Source: Deltaproteobacteria bacterium (GTDB lineage: Bacteria > Desulfobacterota > Binatia > Binatales > Binataceae). Taken from it: 5,517 nucleotides of DNA. Shown piece by piece: positions 1 to 5,517 of the stretch. The translations under genes were made by a program, and so were the position numbers. The DNA is taken from the NCBI GenBank assembly GCA_003161515.1, contig PMOH01000251.1, forward strand, positions 7,407-12,923. Reading direction: 5' to 3'. The notes beneath the pieces were generated by a model. The model made no database searches and was not told the origin of the DNA. It saw nothing but the letters and a program-made list of their open reading frames with translations. The first letter of the stretch is position 1, and each line of letters begins with the position of its first letter.

Positions 1-36
1 GGCCGGCCGCCTCTCCCGTGAAAGCTCCCCCTCACC

Positions 37-80
37 CGCGCCTTGCGGCGCGACCTCTCCCACAACGAAGTGGGAGAGGT
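37..80. repeat. Tandem two-hairpin repeat element
   Basis: Two abutting inverted repeats are visible. The first pairs cgcgcc (37-42) with ggcgcg (47-52) around a 4-nt loop. The second pairs an 11-nt arm, acctctcccac (53-63), perfectly with 70-80 around the loop aacgaa. A partial ctctccc also occurs at 11-17. The 'ccctcaccc...cctctccc...gggagaggtg' layout resembles dispersed intergenic repeats seen in many proteobacterial genomes; that comparison is from memory. No T-tract follows either side, so a rho-independent terminator is unlikely. Confidence 0.6.
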
Positions 81-168
81 GAATAAAAAGTCGCGCGGAA
101 CGCAACATCCTAACTGGGGCGAGGTATCGGAGGGCGCAGCGGCCGGTCATCACGACACAAAGAAAGAG

Positions 169-216
169 CCGGGATTCTTCGCTTCGCTCTAGAATGACAC
201 AAAGACGGAATGACAC
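169..216. repeat. Short dispersed repeat with gaatgacac direct repeats
   Basis: The 14-mer ccgggattcttcgc (169-182) is followed by cgctctagaatgac (185-198). The nonamer gaatgacac then occurs twice (192-200 and 208-216), 16 nt apart. The same 14-mer followed by ctctgaatgac occurs again inside the first gene at 953-990, so this is a repeat with at least two copies in the window. It resembles the widespread 'gggattcttcgc...cagaatgac' class of intergenic repeat, from memory only. Confidence 0.6.
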
Positions 217-283
217 AGGAAAAAGAACCTCAGAGCGAAAGGGCGGCCTCGCCATTTTGCGATTTCTTTTCACTGGTCACTGG

Positions 284-304
284 GTGCAGGGGTCACCCCT
301 GCAC
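284..304. repeat. Perfect hairpin, 9-bp stem (first of a pair)
   Basis: The arm gtgcagggg (284-292) is followed by the 3-nt loop tca and its exact reverse complement (296-304). It is the first of two similar hairpins placed 8 nt apart just upstream of the glycosyltransferase gene. There is no run of T after it, which argues against an intrinsic terminator. A REP/BIME-like element or an RNA structure in the leader are both possible. Confidence 0.65.
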
Positions 305-312
305 AAGGAAGC

Positions 313-335
313 GTGAAACCCACGGTGGGTTTCAC
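313..335. repeat. Perfect hairpin, 10-bp stem (second of a pair)
   Basis: The arm gtgaaaccca (313-322) pairs exactly with 326-335 across the loop cgg. It ends 22 nt before the ATG at 358. If transcribed, it would form a stable structure in the 5' untranslated region of the glycosyltransferase mRNA. Like its neighbour at 284-304 it begins gtg and ends cac, and the two together look like a REP-type doublet. No T-tract follows. Confidence 0.65.
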
Positions 336-357
336 ATCAGAGTGATACGCTGTCCCG

Positions 358-1386
358 ATGAGGTCCGCTGAGATTCGGCGCGTGCTGGTTATTTTTCCGG
401 GGGCGCTGGGCGATCTGATGTGCTTGATGCCGACGCTTGCTGCGATATCGCGGCGGCATCCTGGGGCGTCGGTTGAGTTGATGGCGCGGTTTGAGTTGGC
501 GCGGCTTGTTGCGGGGAGGAGTGTTGTGGCGCGTGCGCATTCTATCGATGCGCGCGAGGTTGGGGAGTTGTTTGCGGATCAAACGTCGGGCGATGCGCGG
601 CGATTTTTTGGCGAGTTCGATCGTATCTATTCGTTCTTCGCTTCTGACGATGGTCGTTTTCGCGGGCGGCTGGCGGCGGCGACGGATGCGGAGGTTTCGT
701 TTCATTCGTTCAGGCCATCTGGCGAGGGGCATGTGTCGGAGGGTTATTTGAGGGCTGTCGGCGAGGGCGCATCGATGCTGGATGCGCGGCTCGAACCGAC
801 GGCCGATGATTTGGCGGCGGCGGCGCGCGCGCTGGCCGAATCGAAATGCGACGTTTCGAATCTCGTTGTGATTTTTCCTGGTAGCGGGAGTCCCGGTAAG
901 AATTGGCCGGCGGATAGGTTCGCGGCGTTGGTGTCGATGCTTACGAAGAGATCCGGGATTCTTCGCGCCGCGGACTCCGCTCTGAATGACTCAAGGAGCC
1001 CGCGGGCAGGGCCGCCCGCGCCACTATCAGCAACGTCCGATGACGCACGGCATTCGGCCGTTGTCGTGCTCGGGCCTGCTGAGGCGTCTATCGAACCGAT
1101 CTTTCGCGCGGCTGGGGTTCCCGTTCTCAAGGATCTCGATTTGCCGACGGTTGCTGCTATCGCGAGTGTCGCGTCAGCTTTCGTCGCCAATGATTCGGGG
1201 GTGGCGCATCTTGCGGCGGCGGTCGGCGCGTCGGGAGTGGTGATTTTCGGGCCGACTGATCCTGTGCGATGGCGTCCGGTTGGGTCTGGACAGATCGACA
1301 TTCTTAGGCGTGAGCCAATCGATTCGGTCGAGACTCGCGAAGTTGCTACCGCTTTGTTGAAATTTGTAGAGCGGCGGCAAAGATAA
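358..1386 (+). CDS. Glycosyltransferase family 9, ADP-heptose:LPS heptosyltransferase-like
   Basis: Members of this family (WaaF/WaaC-like, COG0859) transfer heptose from ADP-heptose to the LPS inner core on the cytoplasmic face of the inner membrane. The 342-aa product has the two GT-B halves. The N-terminal half opens with RVLVIFPGALGDL (8-20), matching the family's glycine-Asp acceptor-side motif. The C-terminal half starts with FPGSGSPGKNWPADRF (173-188) and carries NDSGVAHLAAAVG (278-290) and FGPTDP (297-302), the nucleotide-sugar-binding signature. Residues about 199-231 are an odd Pro/Ser/Ala-rich insertion encoded by a repeat (see 953-1020); the domain continues in frame afterwards at VVVLGPAEA. 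The ATG at 358 places the first beta strand at the expected distance from the N terminus, although there is no good Shine-Dalgarno sequence. Codons (TTG, GTT, GGG, TTT) differ from the downstream genes. The acceptor sugar cannot be told from sequence, so no gene symbol is given. Confidence 0.88.
   Translation: MRSAEIRRVLVIFPGALGDLMCLMPTLAAISRRHPGASVELMARFELARLVAGRSVVARAHSIDAREVGELFADQTSGDARRFFGEFDRIYSFFASDDGRFRGRLAAATDAEVSFHSFRPSGEGHVSEGYLRAVGEGASMLDARLEPTADDLAAAARALAESKCDVSNLVVIFPGSGSPGKNWPADRFAALVSMLTKRSGILRAADSALNDSRSPRAGPPAPLSATSDDARHSAVVVLGPAEASIEPIFRAAGVPVLKDLDLPTVAAIASVASAFVANDSGVAHLAAAVGASGVVIFGPTDPVRWRPVGSGQIDILRREPIDSVETREVATALLKFVERRQR
953..1020. repeat. Composite repeat inserted in frame within the GT9 gene
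   Basis: Positions 953-966 are identical to the intergenic 169-182 (ccgggattcttcgc), and 980-990 (ctctgaatgac) matches 187-198 apart from one inserted base. Ten nt further on is an inverted repeat with 7-nt arms, cgcgggc (1001-1007) and gcccgcg (1014-1020). The segment is read in frame as residues about 199-221 of the glycosyltransferase, and the inserted stretch may run to about 1050 (residue 231). It falls between the helix after the WPADRF motif and the next beta strand (VVVLGPAE), a position where a loop is expected. No target-site duplication is obvious. Confidence 0.6.
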
Positions 1387-1399
1387 TAGACTGCTAGCT

Positions 1400-2260
1400 A
1401 TGAGCTTCCTCAAAACGACGCTGCTGCTGGGGTTGATGACGGGGTTGCTGATGGCGATTGGCGGCCTGATTGGAGGCCGGCACGGCGTCGTAATCTTTTT
1501 CTTCATCGCCGCGGTGATGAACTTCTTCAGCTACTGGTTCTCCGACAAGATCGTGCTGCGCGCGTACGGGGCGCAGGAACTCGACGCGTCGTCGGCGCCC
1601 GAGCTCTACTCGATCGTCAACGAGCTGGCGCATTCGGCGGGAATCCCGATGCCGCGCCTCTACCTCATCGACTCCGACACGCCCAACGCGTTCGCGACCG
1701 GCCGCAACGTGCATCATGCCGCCGTCGCCGTGACGCGCGGCATCATGCGCATCTGCACGCGCGAGGAGTTGAAGGGCGTCATCGGCCACGAACTCTCGCA
1801 CGTGACCAATCACGATATTTTGACCAGCTCGATCGCGGCGACGCTCGCGGGCGCGGTGATGATGATCGGCACGATGATTCGATGGGGCGCGATTTTCGGT
1901 CTGGGCAATCGCGACGATGAAGAAGGCGGCATCGCGGGATTGCTGATCGCCGGCATCCTCGCGCCAATCGCCGCGACGCTAATCCAGCTTGCGATTTCGC
2001 GCACGCGTGAATACCAGGCCGACGCGAGCGGCGCCAAGCTCACGCACAATCCGCTGTACCTGGCGAGCGCGCTGCGCAAACTCGAAGCCGCCAACGAGCG
2101 GATGCCGCTGGACGCCAGCCCCGCGACGGCTCACATGTTCATCGTGAATCCGCTGAGCGCGGCGGGAATCTCGCGGCTGTTCTCGACTCATCCGCCGATC
2201 GAGGAGCGAATCCATCGGCTGGAGCAGATGTCGACGTCGGGACAGGTTGCGCAAGGTTGA
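1400..2260 (+). CDS. htpX: Protease HtpX, M48-family membrane zinc metalloprotease
   Basis: HtpX degrades misfolded or damaged inner-membrane proteins, with its zinc site on the cytoplasmic side. The 286-aa length is normal for the family. Visible elements in order are two N-terminal hydrophobic segments (about 6-24 and 29-47), the conserved region around SDTPNAFATGRN (92-103), the zinc-binding HELSH (130-134, catalytic E131), two more membrane segments (about 143-166 and 178-199) and the third zinc ligand E204 in SRTREYQADASG. The family C-terminal motif FSTHPPIEERIHRLE (261-275) is also present, so all catalytic residues are intact. It starts 13 nt after the glycosyltransferase stop and ends 7 nt before the next start, consistent with an operon. 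No strong ribosome binding site precedes the ATG, so translation may depend on coupling. Confidence 0.96.
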   Translation: MSFLKTTLLLGLMTGLLMAIGGLIGGRHGVVIFFFIAAVMNFFSYWFSDKIVLRAYGAQELDASSAPELYSIVNELAHSAGIPMPRLYLIDSDTPNAFATGRNVHHAAVAVTRGIMRICTREELKGVIGHELSHVTNHDILTSSIAATLAGAVMMIGTMIRWGAIFGLGNRDDEEGGIAGLLIAGILAPIAATLIQLAISRTREYQADASGAKLTHNPLYLASALRKLEAANERMPLDASPATAHMFIVNPLSAAGISRLFSTHPPIEERIHRLEQMSTSGQVAQG

Positions 2261-2267
2261 GATACTG

Positions 2268-2750
2268 ATGCCGACGGAAGAACAGGACGACAAGCGCGGA
2301 TTCAAAGTTCAGGATCGCCGACGCTTCTCCGCCGAAGGCGAGACCAAGGAAGGCGCCGAAGAACCGGCGTCGCCGAGCAGCGAATCGATCGACATAAAAT
2401 CCAAACCCAGTGCGAGCGCGTCGGAGACGGCGTCGAAACCGCAAGCGGCCGCGTCGAATCCCGCGGCGAGCCAGCAGCAATCAAAGGAACCGCCGCCCGA
2501 GCTGACCTTCGCCGCATTTCTGTGGAGCCTGTCCGAGCAGGCGCTGGCGGCGCTCGGCGAAATCCCCGACCCGAACAGCGGCCAGGTGACGAATGACCTG
2601 GTGTTGGCGCAGCAGATGATCGATATCATCATAATGTTGCGCGACAAGACTCGTGGAAATCTCGACGCCCACGAACAAGCGATGCTGAAAGAGATTCTTT
2701 CCGGTTTGCAAATGAAGTACGTTGAATTGGCGAGACAGCCGAACCGTTGA
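2268..2750 (+). CDS. DUF1844 domain-containing protein
   Basis: A 160-aa soluble protein of unknown function. It has a short conserved head, GFKVQDRRRFS (about 11-21), a low-complexity Ser/Ala/Pro/Glu linker (about 22-76), and then the DUF1844 core (about 79-153). The core contains FAAFLWSLSEQALAALGEIPDP, a QQMIDIIIMLRDKTRGNLD stretch and a C-terminal helix ending in LQMKYVEL; it is predicted to be alpha-helical. I chose the ATG at 2268. A TTG at 2247 is also in frame and would overlap htpX by 14 nt, but the head motif MPTEEQDDKRGF looks like a natural N terminus and an aagg lies at 2253-2256. No signal peptide or membrane segment is visible, so it is probably cytoplasmic. Its place between htpX and an HtrA protease suggests, but does not show, a role in envelope stress. 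Confidence 0.88.
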   Translation: MPTEEQDDKRGFKVQDRRRFSAEGETKEGAEEPASPSSESIDIKSKPSASASETASKPQAAASNPAASQQQSKEPPPELTFAAFLWSLSEQALAALGEIPDPNSGQVTNDLVLAQQMIDIIIMLRDKTRGNLDAHEQAMLKEILSGLQMKYVELARQPNR

Positions 2751-2775
2751 GCGGCGGTCGTCGTATTAATCACAC

Positions 2776-4278
2776 ATGACGAATAAGTTTTTTCGACCTA
2801 TCGCGTTTACCGGCGTCGCGATTTTCGCGGCAACTCTGACTTTTACGACCTCGCGCATGCAAGCCCGCGCGGCGGATTCGGCGCCGCCTGCACCCGCGCA
2901 CTTCTGGACCGAGTTGATCGATCCGGCGAATGCGCCGAAAGCGCAGACGATGCCGGACTTCGTCGATCTCGCCGCCAAGCTCAGCCCCGCCGTCGTGAAC
3001 ATTTCGACCGACGAAGCCGACGAACCAGCCGCCAGCGAAGAATCGCCGGAAGACTCGCCGCATAGTCCGCTCCAGCCGCACTCGCAGGGTCCGTTGGAAG
3101 AATTCGGCGGGACCCCGCACGCCAAGGCGCTCGGCAGCGGTTTCATCATCACCAAGGACGGTTACGTCCTGACCAACGAGCATGTCGTGGACAGCCCGGG
3201 CAAGGTCACGGTCACCACGCAGGACGGCCGCGAGTACATCGCGAAGATTGTCGGGCATGACGACAAGAGCGACATCGCGCTGCTCAAGATCGACGCGAAG
3301 CATGACCTCGCGGTCGCGCCGCTGGGCAACTCCGAGGACTTGCGCGTCGGCGAATGGGTGATGGCGATCGGAAATCCATTCGGCTTCGATCATTCGGTGA
3401 CGGCGGGAATCGTGAGCGCCAAGGGGCGCTTCATCCCGGGCAACTATGAGGACTTTATCCAGACCGACGCGTCGATAAATCCCGGCAACTCGGGCGGCCC
3501 GCTGATCGATCTGCGCGGCAACGTGATCGGCGTCAATTGCGCAATCTACACGCACACCGGCGCCAGCATGGGAATCGGATTTGCGGTGCCAATCGACCTG
3601 GTCAAGGAAGAGCTGCCGCAACTGAAGAGCTCGGGCAAAGTCGTGCGCGGATGGCTCGGCGTGTACATCCAGAAAGTTACGCCGGAGCTGGCGGAGTCGC
3701 TCGGACTTGCGGACTCGCGCGGCGCGCTGGTTGCAAAGGTGCTCGACGACGGGCCGGCCAAGGCAGCCGGGGTCAAGCGCGGCGACGTGATCGTTGCGTT
3801 CGACAATCAGCCAGTCGATGACTCGCGCGAGTTGCCGTTGCTGGTCGGCCGCACCGACCTCGGCCACAAAGGAATTCTCAAAGTGATTCGCGACAAGCAG
3901 ACGCTCGATCTGCCGGTCACGATTACGCAGTCGCGCGAGCCTGAAATCCTCGCGTCTGAAGAAAAATCCGCGAAGCCCGACCTCGGCGCCGTCTCGCCGT
4001 TCGGCCTGCACGTCAAGGATCTCAGCGCCGATCTGGCCAAGGAACTCGGTCTCGATGCGCCTGGCGGGGTAGTGATTTCGTCGGTCCAGCCGGGCAGCCG
4101 CGCCGACGAGGCGGGCCTGCGCGCGCGCGACGTGATCCTCGAAGTCAATCGCGCGGTGGTCAAGGACGTTGGCGCGTATCAGGCCGCGCTCAAGACGACC
4201 AGCAAGGGCAAAATCGTCCTGCTGCTGGTCAGGCGCGGCGACAATACGATCTACGTGACCGTCAAGCCGGAGGCCTGA
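2776..4278 (+). CDS. Do-family periplasmic serine protease, HtrA/DegP/DegQ/MucD-like
   Basis: This is an envelope protease-chaperone that removes misfolded periplasmic proteins. The 500-aa product begins with a signal peptide: Lys4/Arg7, a hydrophobic stretch at about 8-25 and a likely cleavage after ARA (30-32). The trypsin-like domain follows, with catalytic H136 (TNEHVV), D166 (KSDIALL) and S239 (GNSGGPL) all present. PDZ1 spans about 289-385 (carboxylate-binding-type GWLGVYI start, GDVIVAFD) and PDZ2 about 409-498 (FGLHVKDL, ARDVILEVN). A Ser/Pro/Glu-rich stretch (about 78-110) occupies the position of the LA loop and lacks the Phe-rich FFxxFFG-type motif common in DegP/DegQ/MucD. The gene follows the DUF1844 gene by 25 nt with no clear Shine-Dalgarno sequence, and a class A PBP starts 16 nt after its stop. 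DegP, DegQ and MucD cannot be separated from sequence alone, so no symbol is given. Confidence 0.96.
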   Translation: MTNKFFRPIAFTGVAIFAATLTFTTSRMQARAADSAPPAPAHFWTELIDPANAPKAQTMPDFVDLAAKLSPAVVNISTDEADEPAASEESPEDSPHSPLQPHSQGPLEEFGGTPHAKALGSGFIITKDGYVLTNEHVVDSPGKVTVTTQDGREYIAKIVGHDDKSDIALLKIDAKHDLAVAPLGNSEDLRVGEWVMAIGNPFGFDHSVTAGIVSAKGRFIPGNYEDFIQTDASINPGNSGGPLIDLRGNVIGVNCAIYTHTGASMGIGFAVPIDLVKEELPQLKSSGKVVRGWLGVYIQKVTPELAESLGLADSRGALVAKVLDDGPAKAAGVKRGDVIVAFDNQPVDDSRELPLLVGRTDLGHKGILKVIRDKQTLDLPVTITQSREPEILASEEKSAKPDLGAVSPFGLHVKDLSADLAKELGLDAPGGVVISSVQPGSRADEAGLRARDVILEVNRAVVKDVGAYQAALKTTSKGKIVLLLVRRGDNTIYVTVKPEA

Positions 4279-4305
4279 TTCGGGGACGCACAGGATGTCC
4301 CCGAA
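4279..4305 (+). promoter_or_regulatory. Inverted repeat enclosing the PBP start codon
   Basis: The 9-nt arm ttcggggac (4279-4287) is the exact reverse complement of gtccccgaa (4297-4305), with a 9-nt loop, gcacaggat. The A and T of the ATG at 4295 lie in the loop and its G begins the 3' arm. The arm begins immediately after the htrA stop codon. The only Shine-Dalgarno-like bases (gggga, 4282-4286) sit in the 5' arm. In mRNA this would hide the start unless ribosomes arriving from htrA melt it. It may also simply be a dispersed palindromic repeat. The pairing is seen directly; the regulatory role is inferred. Confidence 0.5.
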
Positions 4306-5517
4306 ACGAATCCTGAAATTCGCGCTGATTGGCGTGGGCGCGCTCATTTTGTTCGCGGTGCCGCCGACCCTGTGGCTGTTTTTCAGCTATTACCATCAGC
4401 TCGAAAATGAAGTCGTCGCGCGTTTTTCAGGAAAGCGTTGGAACATCCCCTCGCGCATTTTTTCAGATTCGATACTCATTTACCCCGGGCAGAATCTTGA
4501 AGACCTCGGTTTCTTCGAGCGACTGGCGCGCCTGAATTATCATCCCGTCGATCCCGGCAAGGTCTCGACTCGCGGCGAATATAGCTTTGACCGCAAGTCC
4601 AGCAAGCTCGACATTTTTCTGCACAGCTTCGCGTACCCGTATAGCAACTTCGGCGGCGAACTTGTCGAGATTACTCTCAAGGGCGAAGCGATCGACTCGA
4701 TGTCCGATCCGGTGACGCACAAACCGATCTTCTCGATCGAGCTGGAACCCGAACTCATCAGCGGCATCTTCGAGGGCGAATGGGAGCAGCGCCGGCTCGT
4801 GCGCCTCGGGCAGATTCCTCCGACGATGATCAATGCGATCCTGGCCGCGGAGGATCATCGCTTCTACGAGCATCACGGCGTCGATATCGTCCGCACCATC
4901 AAGGCCGCGTACATCGATTTCCATTCGGGTCACGTGCGCCAGGGTGGATCGACGCTCACGCAACAGCTGATGAAGAATTTTTTCCTGACGCGCGAGCGCA
5001 GCTACAAGCGCAAGCTCAAGGAAGCGATGATGGCGTACATCGCGGAGCGCGATTACTCCAAGGACGAAATCCTCGAAAACTATATTAACGATATCTACCT
5101 GGGCCAGCGCGGGCAGGAAGGTATATACGGCGTCTGGGAAGCAAGTGAGTATTACTTCTCGAAGGAGCCGCGCGATCTGACTATTGGCGAAATGGCTACT
5201 ATCGCGGGGCTGATCAGCTCGCCCAACCGGCTGAATCCGTTGCATCATCCGGACGCCGCGCGGCCGCGACGCGACGAGGTGCTGGCCGCGATGCTTGAGG
5301 ATGGATACATCGACAAAAGCGCTTATGACGCGGCGGTCAGCGAGCCGCTGCATGCGCGCGAAGTTTATGCCGAGGGTAACGACGCGCCCTACTTCGTCGA
5401 TTTCGTCAAGAAGGAACTGGCCGAGCGATATCCGCCGCAAGTGCTGAACGGCGAGGGTTTGCGCATCTTCACCTCGCTCGACGTGCACATGGAAAAGCTT
5501 GCGGAGGCGGCAATCAC
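4295..5517 (+). CDS. Class A penicillin-binding protein, PBP1B-like (3' end beyond window)
   Basis: This is a bifunctional murein synthase that polymerises lipid II and cross-links the glycan strands in the periplasm. The frame stays open from 4295 to the window edge (407 complete codons). It starts MSPKR followed by one membrane segment (about 8-31), i.e. a type II anchor. Residues about 49-145 resemble the UB2H domain of PBP1B (WNIPSRIFS, a GEYSFD segment), which binds the outer-membrane activator LpoB in E. coli. The GT51 domain follows with catalytic E186 in EDHRFYEHHGVD, QGGSTLTQQ (216-224), E243 in RKLKEA exactly 57 residues on (the same spacing as E233/E290 of E. coli PBP1B), YLGQRGQEGIYG (268-279) and LTIGEMATIAGLISSPNRLNP (295-315). 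The linker TSLDVHMEKLAEAA at the edge marks the approach to the transpeptidase domain, whose SxxK/SxN/KTG motifs are outside the window. It lies 16 nt downstream of htrA. Confidence 0.93.
   Translation, partial: MSPKRILKFALIGVGALILFAVPPTLWLFFSYYHQLENEVVARFSGKRWNIPSRIFSDSILIYPGQNLEDLGFFERLARLNYHPVDPGKVSTRGEYSFDRKSSKLDIFLHSFAYPYSNFGGELVEITLKGEAIDSMSDPVTHKPIFSIELEPELISGIFEGEWEQRRLVRLGQIPPTMINAILAAEDHRFYEHHGVDIVRTIKAAYIDFHSGHVRQGGSTLTQQLMKNFFLTRERSYKRKLKEAMMAYIAERDYSKDEILENYINDIYLGQRGQEGIYGVWEASEYYFSKEPRDLTIGEMATIAGLISSPNRLNPLHHPDAARPRRDEVLAAMLEDGYIDKSAYDAAVSEPLHAREVYAEGNDAPYFVDFVKKELAERYPPQVLNGEGLRIFTSLDVHMEKLAEAAI

Larger units (their letters stand above)
1..357. other. Gene-free leader region, repeat mosaic
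   Basis: I see no convincing coding region here on either strand. The stretch is built largely from palindromic and repeat-like segments, annotated separately at 37-80, 169-216, 284-304 and 313-335, joined by short unstructured sequence. The end of whatever gene lies upstream is not visible. The promoter for the downstream + strand gene cluster presumably lies here or further upstream, but I could not find a persuasive -35/-10 pair. Confidence 0.7.

Noticed and set aside
53..90. Rho-independent terminator of an upstream gene
   Set aside because: The 11-bp stem is good, but it is followed by gaataaaaag with no T-tract on the plus strand and none in the right place on the minus strand. It fits a dispersed repeat better.
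257..290. Sigma-70-like promoter with ttgcga as the -35 box
   Set aside because: No acceptable -10 hexamer lies 16-18 nt downstream, where the sequence is G-rich (ctgggtg).
1..357. CRISPR array or tRNA in the repeat-rich leader
   Set aside because: The repeats are palindromes of different types without regular spacing or uniform unit length, and no cloverleaf or TPsiC-like motif is visible.
744..1301. Minus-strand open frame within the glycosyltransferase gene
   Set aside because: It is antisense to a clear GT9 protein, low in complexity and without any recognised motif.
2247..2267. TTG start for the DUF1844 gene, adding seven residues
   Set aside because: It would overlap the htpX end by 14 nt and add an unsupported MRKVEIL. 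The ATG at 2268 sits 7 nt after the htpX stop and gives a family-like N terminus.
2770..4347. Long open frame on the minus strand opposite htrA
   Set aside because: It is the shadow of a GC-rich coding strand. Its translation is Arg/Asp/Val-rich with no recognisable domain, while the plus strand encodes a complete HtrA protease with its full catalytic triad.
4463..5488. Long minus-strand open frame opposite the PBP gene
   Set aside because: The plus strand here encodes unmistakable GT51 motifs. The antisense product has no family resemblance and arises from codon bias.

Overview
The window comes from a GC-rich Gram-negative bacterium. It encodes an LPS-type heptosyltransferase, a signal-peptide-bearing periplasmic HtrA protease and a PBP1B-type murein synthase with a UB2H-like domain, all of which imply an outer membrane and a periplasm. 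A DUF1844 protein and abundant dispersed palindromic repeats would fit a deltaproteobacterial, Binatota-like or related soil lineage. That placement is inference from gene content, not a phylogenetic result.

Layout: positions 1-357 hold no convincing gene. They are a mosaic of repeat-like elements: a two-hairpin element (37-80), a short 'gggattcttcgc...gaatgac' repeat (169-216) and twin near-perfect hairpins (284-335) that end 22 nt before the first start codon. Five genes follow, all on the + strand and tightly spaced: a GT9 glycosyltransferase (358-1386), the membrane metalloprotease HtpX (1400-2260), a small DUF1844 protein (2268-2750), a Do-family serine protease with two PDZ domains (2776-4278), and the N-terminal 407 residues of a class A penicillin-binding protein of the PBP1B type (4295 to the window end, cut by the edge). 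Gaps between the genes are 13, 7, 25 and 16 nt, so one transcript is plausible.

Together the genes look like an envelope construction and quality-control cluster: an LPS-core-type sugar transferase, inner-membrane proteolysis (HtpX), periplasmic proteolysis or chaperoning (HtrA) and peptidoglycan polymerisation (PBP1B-like). The window shows no obviously new defence or mobile system. The most noteworthy signals are a composite palindromic repeat that appears to have inserted in frame into the GT9 gene and is translated as an extra surface-loop-like segment, and a 9-bp inverted repeat that embraces the start codon of the PBP gene. The GT9 gene also has codon usage clearly different from the genes downstream.
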